DNA of 64,000 nucleotides, taken from NCBI GenBank assembly GCA_002309765.1, contig DBXY01000037.1, positions 51,440 to 115,439 on the forward strand, in the 5' to 3' direction. Positions 25,313 to 32,765 of the stretch are shown one piece after another. A model generated the notes under the pieces. The model searched no databases. It worked only from the letters and a program-made list of their open reading frames with translations, and was not told where the DNA came from. The DNA is from Verrucomicrobia bacterium UBA1200. GTDB taxonomy: Bacteria > Verrucomicrobiota > Kiritimatiellia > RFP12 > UBA1067. A program made the position numbers and the translations under genes. Numbering within the stretch: position 1 is the first letter of the stretch; every line of letters starts with the position of its first letter.

Positions 25313-27693
25313 CGAAATCATGTCTCATCATAACCGCTCTCTCGATTTTTTTGGCTAAGTCCTCATTTTGCGGCGAAGGCCGTTTTCTTGCCGAACTGTC
25401 CCAGTACACCCCCGGCGGCAACCACTCCCCGCTCGAAATCACGACCGGCGCAACCGCCGGGATTCGCTTCAACGCGACATCCCCGTTCATCTCGGTAAAA
25501 CTTATTTGCCCAAGTTACAATAACAGCCTCGGTTCGTTGACCGTCACGCTCTACCGCTGGCAAGGTTCGGTGGAGCATTCCCGCCAAAGCGGCAAATTGG
25601 CTTCGAATCGGTTCGTTAATTTCCGCGACAACGAGAAACTGGCGCTGGAGTTCAACCCGTTGCCGCCCGGAACGTATTACGCCGAGTTGAGCGATCCGGA
25701 GGAAAAAGTCGGGGTGTGGAAATCGAATTCCGCGCCCAATCCCCAAACGGCATCCTTTTTCCGCGGGAAACCGATTGACGGAACCTTGGAGCTGGCGATA
25801 GTGCTCACCAACGCCAAGGAACCGTTCTCCGGGGATTTGGCGCTGTACGAAAAATTGACCGGCGCGAAAACTTGCCCGGAACCGACGGACGGCGTCTCCG
25901 GGATGGACGGCAAACTGTTGCCGGGCGTCAAATTCAGCGAACGCGATTTGTTCGCCGGCACTTGGGACGCGATCGACGACTTGGGCCGGGCGCTTACCCC
26001 TGCCCCGCGGCCGCCGCGCCAAAAAGAGGTCGGGATTTTTTACTGGACGTGGCACGAGGGTAACGGGGTCACCAACCCGCCCCGCAACAACGCGGAACTG
26101 TTGGCGGCCAAACCCAGTCTCGCGCAACACCCCGACGACCCCGACTGGGGTGTGTTCGGGCACCGCCACCATTGGGACAAACCGCTCTTCGGCTACTATC
26201 AAACCACCGACAAATGGGTGCTACGCCGCCACGCCCAACTCCTAAACGCGGCCGGAATCGATGTGGCGGTATTCGACGCCACCAACGGCAGTTTCACTTG
26301 GATGGACTCCACTTGGGCGTTGCTGGAGACTTGGAGCGCAATGCGCCTGGACGGGCTGCGCACGCCGCAATTCACCTATATGCTGCCGTTCTGGCAACAG
26401 CCGGTGCAATGCGTGAGCCTGCTCCAAATCTATCGCGACATCTACCGTCCGGGCAAATACCGCGATCTGTGGCATTACTGGAACGGGCGTCCGCTGGTGC
26501 ACGCCAACCCGATTGTCATCTATCAGGCGTCACTAGACCCGAAACGCCCCGAAGCCGACCGTAAAGACTTCGACGAGATTCTGCGTTTCTTCACCTTCCG
26601 TCCGTTGCAGGCGGCGTATGCGGTCGGCCCCTCCGCGCCCAACGAGTGGTGCTGGCTGGAGGTTTTCCCCCAGCACGGCTACGTGCAAAAATCCGGCGGC
26701 GGCTTTGAAATGTGCGGCGCGGGAGTGGCGCAGAACCACACTTGGAAAGGGCGCGACGGCCGCGCGGGGCTGGCGGCGATGAACGACATCAACGTTTTCG
26801 GGCGTGCCTACATGGGGCCGTCGGCAGCGGAACTTAAGCCAGGCGAACGGTTGCGTTTTGCGCCGGACCGCAACCCAAAGAAAAACGAGCCATACCGTTT
26901 CCTGTGGGGCGACAATTTCTCCCAACAAATGGCATGGGCCAGAAAAATCGACCCGGACTACCTCTTCGTTACCGGCTGGAATGAGTGGACCGCCGGAATG
27001 TTCAAGGAGTGGATGGGTACTAGGACCGCATTCCCCGACCAGTACGCCCCGGAGTTCAGCCGCGACCTTGAACCATCCGCCGGCATACTCAAGGACACCT
27101 TCTATTGCCTGCTGGTGGAGGAAGTCCGCCGTTTCAAAGGCGCTCGTCCGCAACGCCGCGCAACGGAACACCCGGTTTTCCGGGATGCCGTGCATGACAC
27201 CCTTCCCCGCGACGCGGTAGGCTACGGTAACATCCGCTACACCGACCGCAGCGGGCGCAACGACATTGAATCGTGCGAGGTCGAGCATACCGACACCGAT
27301 ATCACTTTCCGCGCCCATTGCGTGGACGCCATCACCCCGCGCACCGATCCCAACTGGATGCGGCTGTTCATCGCGCTGCCCGGCGTCACGGTAACGAACC
27401 GCGATTGGCACGGTTTCAAATACGCGGTGAACGTTACGCCGCCGCCCAACGACCGTACCGCAGTGCTGGAGGACGACCAAGGCCACCGCTTTGAAGTGCC
27501 GATGCGGCTTGACGGCAAAACCCTCTCCGTCACCATTCCCCGCAGAACCATCGGGCTGCAAGACCGGAAAATCGATTTGCGTTTCAAGTGGGCGGACAAT
27601 ACCGTTTGGGGCAACGCCGACGGTATGCTCGATTTCTACCTGCACGGGGACGCGGCACCGGATGGAAGATTCCTTTACCGTTACTTTGAATGA
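25309..27693 (+). CDS. Secreted GH99/GH71-like TIM-barrel protein with C-terminal sugar-binding-like domain
   Basis: 794 residues with signal peptide (about 1-22). An N-terminal beta domain (about 25-185) precedes a TIM barrel beginning near VGIFYWTWHEG (about 241-251), with DVAVFDATNG near 320 and the barrel end FVTGWNEW near 557-564, where the WNEW element is typical of GH99/GH71-like endo-acting glycosidases. The last 180 residues resemble a CBM9-like beta-sandwich (SCEVEHTDTDITFRAH). Substrate is not evident; the catalytic glutamates of GH99 could not be assigned with certainty. Its start overlaps folK by four bases and its stop overlaps the next gene by four bases, an unusually tight tie to a folate gene. 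Confidence 0.65.
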   Translation: MTKSCLIITALSIFLAKSSFCGEGRFLAELSQYTPGGNHSPLEITTGATAGIRFNATSPFISVKLICPSYNNSLGSLTVTLYRWQGSVEHSRQSGKLASNRFVNFRDNEKLALEFNPLPPGTYYAELSDPEEKVGVWKSNSAPNPQTASFFRGKPIDGTLELAIVLTNAKEPFSGDLALYEKLTGAKTCPEPTDGVSGMDGKLLPGVKFSERDLFAGTWDAIDDLGRALTPAPRPPRQKEVGIFYWTWHEGNGVTNPPRNNAELLAAKPSLAQHPDDPDWGVFGHRHHWDKPLFGYYQTTDKWVLRRHAQLLNAAGIDVAVFDATNGSFTWMDSTWALLETWSAMRLDGLRTPQFTYMLPFWQQPVQCVSLLQIYRDIYRPGKYRDLWHYWNGRPLVHANPIVIYQASLDPKRPEADRKDFDEILRFFTFRPLQAAYAVGPSAPNEWCWLEVFPQHGYVQKSGGGFEMCGAGVAQNHTWKGRDGRAGLAAMNDINVFGRAYMGPSAAELKPGERLRFAPDRNPKKNEPYRFLWGDNFSQQMAWARKIDPDYLFVTGWNEWTAGMFKEWMGTRTAFPDQYAPEFSRDLEPSAGILKDTFYCLLVEEVRRFKGARPQRRATEHPVFRDAVHDTLPRDAVGYGNIRYTDRSGRNDIESCEVEHTDTDITFRAHCVDAITPRTDPNWMRLFIALPGVTVTNRDWHGFKYAVNVTPPPNDRTAVLEDDQGHRFEVPMRLDGKTLSVTIPRRTIGLQDRKIDLRFKWADNTVWGNADGMLDFYLHGDAAPDGRFLYRYFE

Positions 27694-29384
27694 CAATGGC
27701 AAAAACACCCGACAAACCGGTACGCACTAAAACCAAATCCCGTTTTCTGGGATGGTCTTCACACTGTTACCCGCTGGAATGCGGAGAACTGGTCGGTTTG
27801 CCGGATTACGAAGGCCCGGCGATCCGCGACGCCGATCTGCCCCCCGACCCGGTAATCCTGTTCATCCGCAAAGACCATCCTGACGTCTTGCTGCGTGGAC
27901 GGGACAAAATAACTAACGCGGCAAGCCCAAAAATTATGGTCCGAGTGGTGTTCGAGCCAAACATCCCGCCGTGGAACTTGCCGAAAACCATCATCCGGGT
28001 TTTACGAAACCCCTACCGTTACCATAGTTCAAACATCTACCATCTCTCGCCGTCCGATATCCGTGAGATGGGCCTGGAGCGGGCTATCCGCACCTTGGAT
28101 AATCCCCAGCCGCGCAAAGGCGTTGACCGGACCAGCCGAATGAAGCAGTTGGAGCGAAATCTGCGCGACAACGGGTACGACGATTTAAAACCCATCAACA
28201 TCATGCTGTGCCGTTCGCACGGTTACAAGGATTCGCTGCGGCAGGGCCATCATCGGATCAGCGCCTGTCTGGAATGCGGCATCTGTCGGCTGTCCGCCGA
28301 ATTTTCCGCCGCCGGCGCCGCGCCATGGTCGCACTGGACTAAAAAAAAGCGCCGGACCGCGTTATGGTTATTGCTGGCCGTGGCGACAACCGCCGTGGCA
28401 TTGGCCATCGCGTACGTGTTTTCCGTCGCCCTTCCCATAATCCCAAAGGACATGAACACCTGCGGTCTGCCTGAAATTACGGCAATCGGCGAAACCTCGC
28501 GCCAACAAAAACCGGAAGAATTGAGCGGTATCGTATGCATCGGCAAAAATACCTACCTCACGGCATGCGACAACGGGACCGGGATCTGGAAACTGGAAAT
28601 CATGCACGACCCGGATTCCGGACGTATCAACTCCTGCCGAGTAATCGGCAACCTCCCCATCGCCGGGGATTGCGAGGCAATCGCTTGGGACAAAAACACC
28701 GGCACCATCTTAATGGCCGACGAAAAAACGCAGACCATTAGTAAGATCCACCCTCAAACCGGCGAAGTGCTTGGGCATTTGGAAATCCCCCAATCCCTAA
28801 AAAAACACCGCAGTAACCGCGGGATGGAATCTTTGAGTATCAGCCCCGATGGTCATTTCTTGTGGACCGCCAACGAAGAAGCGCTAAAAACCGACGGCGG
28901 GCTTTCAACCAATGAGCGGGGAACCGTCGTCCGACTGGTGCGCTTCGTCAAAAATCAAGACGGCGCATGGCAATTTGACAGCGAATGGGCATATATGACC
29001 GACTCCATTGACGGAATGCCGACCAAACGTAACCGTTCGGGCGTTTCCGATTTGTGCGCGATTGACAACCGCACCTTACTGGTTTTGGAGCGTGAGTTAA
29101 GTCTAAAGGGCGTCACCCCGTCTTACCGCTCACGCATATACGCGGTTCGGCCCACCGGGACCGACAAATTCAATCCCCGAAAACCAATCGCCAAAAAACT
29201 ACTCTTCGGTGCCGACACCGGTAGCGCCAACTACGAGGGCATCTGTTTAGGCCCGCAACTAAACGACGGCGACAAGACCCTGTTGATGATCTCCGACGGC
29301 AACAGCAGCGATGACGAGCGGCTTTATTCCCTAAGACTAAAAATACCTAGCAAAAATCCCCCCCTGCTTCCCACTATCCCCTAA
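27690..29384 (+). CDS. ParB-like cytoplasmic domain - transmembrane helix - phytase-like periplasmic propeller
   Basis: 564 residues in three parts. Residues about 50-210 are cytosolic and contain a ParB/Srx-type element: KPINIMLCRSHGYK (167-180) followed by LRQGHHRISAC (183-193), the pattern used by ParB-like nucleotide-binding folds. A transmembrane helix at about 223-250 is preceded by TKKKRR, so the N-terminus is inside. The remainder matches the esterase-like-activity-of-phytase domain (ELSGIVCIGKNTYLTACDNG, GDCEAIAWD, RGMESLSISPDG, NYEGICLG), a beta-propeller. It could be a transmembrane sensor or a phosphodiesterase with a regulatory head. It overlaps the previous gene by ATGA. Confidence 0.6.
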   Translation: MTMAKTPDKPVRTKTKSRFLGWSSHCYPLECGELVGLPDYEGPAIRDADLPPDPVILFIRKDHPDVLLRGRDKITNAASPKIMVRVVFEPNIPPWNLPKTIIRVLRNPYRYHSSNIYHLSPSDIREMGLERAIRTLDNPQPRKGVDRTSRMKQLERNLRDNGYDDLKPINIMLCRSHGYKDSLRQGHHRISACLECGICRLSAEFSAAGAAPWSHWTKKKRRTALWLLLAVATTAVALAIAYVFSVALPIIPKDMNTCGLPEITAIGETSRQQKPEELSGIVCIGKNTYLTACDNGTGIWKLEIMHDPDSGRINSCRVIGNLPIAGDCEAIAWDKNTGTILMADEKTQTISKIHPQTGEVLGHLEIPQSLKKHRSNRGMESLSISPDGHFLWTANEEALKTDGGLSTNERGTVVRLVRFVKNQDGAWQFDSEWAYMTDSIDGMPTKRNRSGVSDLCAIDNRTLLVLERELSLKGVTPSYRSRIYAVRPTGTDKFNPRKPIAKKLLFGADTGSANYEGICLGPQLNDGDKTLLMISDGNSSDDERLYSLRLKIPSKNPPLLPTIP

Positions 29385-29500
29385 TTCTACATTCCTCTCT
29401 CTTCATTCTTCATTTCCCTAATCACTATCCCCTAATCCATTCTTCATTTCCATCCAGATCGGTTGGCTTACCGGTGGTCATGGTTTTATCATTTTTTTTG
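29385..29500. repeat. Pyrimidine-rich degenerate intergenic repeat
   Basis: Short words such as TTCATTCTTCATTTCCCTAA and CCCCTAATCCATTCTTC recur within 29385-29460. Related text is found at 32618-32665 and 37645-37760. No coding potential seen. Confidence 0.6.
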
Positions 29501-29713
29501 ATTTGGGCCTTGACATTCCCGGCGCAATTTGCATATTATTGAAACAAATCAATTATTACAAGGAGTGTGCTTATTAAAAATAGCGCGGTTAAGTTTTGCT
29601 TTAGCATAGTTTTATTTACGGTTGCGCCGGCGGCATTTGCATCGGCGCAGTCGCTTGACGGCTTTATAGAATCCTTCCGCGCCGCCCAGGTGTCGGCCCC
29701 CATGGTGCGCGAC
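29489..29713 (+). repeat. Shared promoter/signal-peptide segment, copy B (inverted relative to copy A)
   Basis: This segment matches the reverse complement of 9239-9452 through promoter, start, signal peptide and head. Similarity ends abruptly after the codons for MVRD, where copy B joins a region of different origin. Confidence 0.8.
29510..29539 (+). promoter_or_regulatory. Sigma-70-like promoter of the locus B secreted protein
   Basis: TTGACA at 29510-29515 and TATTAT at 29534-29539 with an 18-base spacer. The -35 region GGCCTTGACA and the following CCC..GC.CAATT are conserved with the promoter at 9413-9440 although the -10 boxes differ in spacing. Confidence 0.6.
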
Positions 29714-30697
29714 AGCGACAACGAGCTTCCGGCGCTCGGGAGGATGCGGACTGACGGCGACTACTCTCACGGCGCGGGGGGAGACGGCCTGTCGGTTCTC
29801 GACGAGTACCGGGGCTACGTCTTCGACGGCGGGCCGAACGGCCTCACCAACTGCCACAAGCGCCTCTCGTTTTCGCGGAAGGAACTGCTGGTGGAGGTGA
29901 GCGAACAGGAGAATATGTCCAATGATGTCGGTTCTGGCGGGATTGTGAATCCAGAAGCATTCAATGCTTATTCACTTACAAACATCATGGGACAAGTTGC
30001 GAATTTTTATTGTCATTCCACCCAAGGCATGGGGATTGATTTATACTGGTGTCGAGACGCGCTACACATGCCAGAGATTGAATACGCATACACGAATGGT
30101 GTCGTAAGGACGAATGCTTACCGATATGTAGGTGAAATGATTCATAGAGGAGTAACCAACATTTGTTTGATTGCGGGCGGATACATATACATTGATAGGA
30201 TCTTACAAAAACAATCGCGAGATAAACATGATTTGATATATGGGGTGCGTTCAGAATATGAACCGTATTTTCGTTTGAACAGAAATCCATTGCTCAAATT
30301 GTTTGTAAAGGTAATACTTACATCACGAAAACCACAAATTATCAAAGGAATAGAAAACATTCCTTATTTTGTTGATCTTCAACATATAGGATTAGCTAAT
30401 GCATATTTCTATGCTAGACATACAGATATTTTGAATCAAGGTGCAATTATACAGTTAGTTGATTTGTCTGAAGAAAATTATTTTGAGGCCAATGGAGAAA
30501 ACTACACTGCGGCTAGTTTTCTTGATGTTGTTTCTTTTTCTCTTGCTCATGAAGTTTCTCACCTGATTGGATTACGTCATGAAAATGCAGGTACCATTTC
30601 ATTGCTTGGGTCAAAACGACCAATTGTGGATATTACGGTAACGTGTGATGAATTGCTACAGGTCAATTTAAAGGAAAGGGCATCGGTGTCGAAATGA
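29567..30697 (+). CDS. Locus B: secreted metzincin-like protein with the shared head
   Basis: 376 residues. Signal peptide and head (to PMVRD, about residue 49) equal those of the locus A protein. Residues 50-112 are an EF-hand-like segment (RTDGDYSHGAGGDGLSVLDEYRGY) encoded by GC-rich DNA. From about 29900 the DNA turns AT-rich and encodes a domain with HEVSHLIGLRH at 328-338, an exact HExxHxxGxxH zinc motif of metzincin proteases. The GTG at 29567 is conserved in locus A; AAGGAG lies too close to it but seven bases before an ATT at 29573 that aligns with the locus A ATG. The head-to-EF-hand junction looks like an in-frame internal deletion relative to a longer relative. Confidence 0.7.
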   Translation: MLIKNSAVKFCFSIVLFTVAPAAFASAQSLDGFIESFRAAQVSAPMVRDSDNELPALGRMRTDGDYSHGAGGDGLSVLDEYRGYVFDGGPNGLTNCHKRLSFSRKELLVEVSEQENMSNDVGSGGIVNPEAFNAYSLTNIMGQVANFYCHSTQGMGIDLYWCRDALHMPEIEYAYTNGVVRTNAYRYVGEMIHRGVTNICLIAGGYIYIDRILQKQSRDKHDLIYGVRSEYEPYFRLNRNPLLKLFVKVILTSRKPQIIKGIENIPYFVDLQHIGLANAYFYARHTDILNQGAIIQLVDLSEENYFEANGENYTAASFLDVVSFSLAHEVSHLIGLRHENAGTISLLGSKRPIVDITVTCDELLQVNLKERASVSK

Positions 30698-31413
30698 GAA
30701 AGGCTTTTGTTCTGGTTATGTTATCTCATCTCATTGTGATTGGAAATGAATCACCTGTTTCTGTCCAGATTCAGGCGGAACACCCATTCTCATTCACGGA
30801 CGAATCCATAGCTATATCGTGCTCTTTAAAAAACAATGGAACGAATGTAATTCCAGTCTTGTCTTTCCCTCCAGACAATCGTCGTGGGCAGATATTTTTT
30901 TCAGATCCGGCCTCATTAAACGCGCACACAAAGGCGCGTATGTCTAAAGAGTATTACATGATTCGCACGTATGTTGCCGAAGCAGAAGACATTTTGATGG
31001 TCAGTTCAAACATGACTTGCCGTGTGGAAATTGATCCAATTACTCTATCTTTTTCAACGGCAGGAACATATATACAAGTCGCACATTTTTATTTAGGTAA
31101 CGGCGAATGGATCGAATCCAATACTATAACAGCCCAAGTGGTGGTCGCAGAAGAAAAATCAACGTTCAAAACATTGGTTCCCGATGTTAATCCTTATGAT
31201 ATAGTTTTCCATGTTCTCAAATATCAAGGAACCAATTACCTGATGAAATCGCGGCAGAATATTCGAATCGCCGAAATTCCCGTCGGCAAGTCATTCGACA
31301 TCAATTGGGATGACCGGCAGCGTTATGCGGTCGTGACCGTGGAGGGGCAAACGAACACCGTCTATGATGTTCGCATGCTCAGACGGATTTGGCCTCCGGT
31401 TACGATCCCATGA
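30694..31413 (+). CDS. AT-rich secreted protein overlapping the locus B metzincin gene
   Basis: 239 residues with an N-terminal hydrophobic signal (FVLVMLSHLIVIG) and no clear lipobox. The N-terminal half looks like an immunoglobulin-type beta-sandwich: ISCSLKNNGTNVIPVL at about 40-55 parallels ASCHVKIENLSDTVLPV in the lipoprotein at 6822-7502, and the start overlaps the upstream gene by ATGA as there. The last 75 residues (FHVLKYQGTNYLMKS...) form a second small domain. Function unknown; a partner, inhibitor or immunity-type role for the metzincin is the inference from position and parallel layout. Confidence 0.6.
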   Translation: MRKAFVLVMLSHLIVIGNESPVSVQIQAEHPFSFTDESIAISCSLKNNGTNVIPVLSFPPDNRRGQIFFSDPASLNAHTKARMSKEYYMIRTYVAEAEDILMVSSNMTCRVEIDPITLSFSTAGTYIQVAHFYLGNGEWIESNTITAQVVVAEEKSTFKTLVPDVNPYDIVFHVLKYQGTNYLMKSRQNIRIAEIPVGKSFDINWDDRQRYAVVTVEGQTNTVYDVRMLRRIWPPVTIP

Positions 31414-31438
31414 AATGGGAATGCCCTGTTTTACGATA

Positions 31439-32471
31439 GGTTGACACTTTCTTGTTGGCCTAAAGAAACAAAGAGCTGAAAAAAGTGGATGAGACGGTGA
31501 GCGTGAGACGTATGGAAGGGATTCGGAAAGAGAGGACATGGACGGTGACCAACTCGGCCGCCCGCGTCGGGTCCGGCGTCACCCCGGCAGTGTACTGCTT
31601 CTCGCTCGGCAGCTCGACCGACCCGCTTTCCAGCGACACCGACGGCTACGGCTGCGAGTGCGACCTGCTGGTTACCGCGCCCCGGGTTGACGTGAACGAC
31701 CTCGGGACGCCGGAGTTCGCCGACGACGACCGCCTGGCGTGCTACCTCCCCGGCAGCGTCACGGTCTGCCGCGGGGGATCGGATGACTGGGAAGCCGGAA
31801 GCCCGTGTTCCGGTTACGCGCCCGTCTGGACCAACGCGCTTCACACTGGCGGGGCCTTCACCAACGCCGTGATGGAGCCGCAGCGGGTTCCGCTGCTGGT
31901 CGGCGCGGGCACGGCGAGCGGCGTGACCGGCTACGCCTTCGACATCACCAACGTCACCGCGCTGGCGGGCTGGTGCGGGAACGCCGGGACCGGCGCCTTC
32001 GGGGAAGAGGACTTCTCGTTCGACCGCGACCGCGACAAATACAGCATCGAAGGATCGGCCGGGTCGGAACTCGGCTGGTGCCCGCTGTGGTGCAAGGACG
32101 CCGCAGCGCAGTGCGTGGTCGTGGTCACGCCGCAGTTTGACGGTCGGCCCCACCCGCTCTTCGCGCCCTTCAGCGTGACCGTCCCGCGGGACGTTGACGG
32201 CAACGGCATCGCCGACATCTACGAGAAGGCGCAGGTCAACGGCTGGAACGGCCTTTACGCCAACGTCACGAACGCCGCGAAGGTATGGATCCCCGGATGC
32301 TGGGGAGACGCCACCAACGACACCGAGCTGGCCGAGCTGGGGTTGATGCGGACTGACGGCGACTACTCGCATGGCGCACCAGAACCCGGACCCCTCCGTC
32401 CTCCCGCCCCTTTCCGACTACGCCGCCCGCGCCCGCTCCGAGGCCATTTTATTCCTGGAAAGTGTCAAACC
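31439..32471. mobile_element. Segment bracketed by TTGACACTTTC inverted repeats (possible element remnant)
   Basis: GGTTGACACTTTC at 31439-31451 and GAAAGTGTCAAACC at 32458-32471 are inverted repeats sharing 11 exact bases. The right end has a second, direct copy of the unit (AGTGTCAAAC.CCGCGCAA, 32460-32477 and 32481-32499), as multiple terminal repeats do in some insertion sequences. No transposase is inside; the interior is a gene fragment. Chance cannot be excluded. Confidence 0.35.
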
Positions 32472-32561
32472 CGCGCAATGAGTGTCAAACCCCGCGCAAC
32501 CATTCACCTAAGTTGTATCCACAGTTTAATCGTTGGACCATTTGACAGTTGGACGGTTTGA
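31485..32561 (+). pseudogene. Fragment of a locus A/B-family secreted protein gene
   Basis: A GC-rich frame with neither a signal peptide nor a proper start. The product has disulfide-type cysteines, a calcium-binding DVDGNGIADIYEKA element and then ELGLMRTDGDYSHGA, which matches ELPALGRMRTDGDYSHGA of the locus B protein. Similarity stops at about 32380, and the rest (PEPGPLRPPAPFRLRR...) reads like shifted or random sequence. It therefore looks like the middle portion of a full-length relative, cut at both ends. It preserves the kind of sequence that is missing between head and EF-hand in the locus B gene. Confidence 0.6.
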
Positions 32562-32665
32562 CGGTTTGGTAGTTTGACGGTTGGACAAGCGGCCGGCGAC
32601 AAGCGAAAAGCTGCCGGGCCGCTAATCCCTATTCCCTATCCTCTATTCCCTAACCCCTACCCCCC
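32520..32665. repeat. Degenerate intergenic repeats (GTTTGACGG and TATTCCCTA types)
   Basis: A first part repeats GTTGGAC, TTTGACAGTTGGACGG and TTTGACGG words; a second repeats CCCTATTCCCTATCCTC words. Both types recur at other gene boundaries in the window. No coding potential is seen up to the next gene. Confidence 0.6.
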
Positions 32666-32765
32666 CTTTCTTCACTCGAACGCTAATCGCAACTTTACAT
32701 CCGTCCCGTAATTATACTATACTTTGCCGTGTTAGAGAAAAAATCTGTTGGCGGAGTTTGAAATA

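Noticed and set aside
26533..27708. 391-codon open frame antisense to the GH99-like gene
   Set aside because: Shadow frame; the sense frame has a signal peptide, family motifs and overlapping neighbours.
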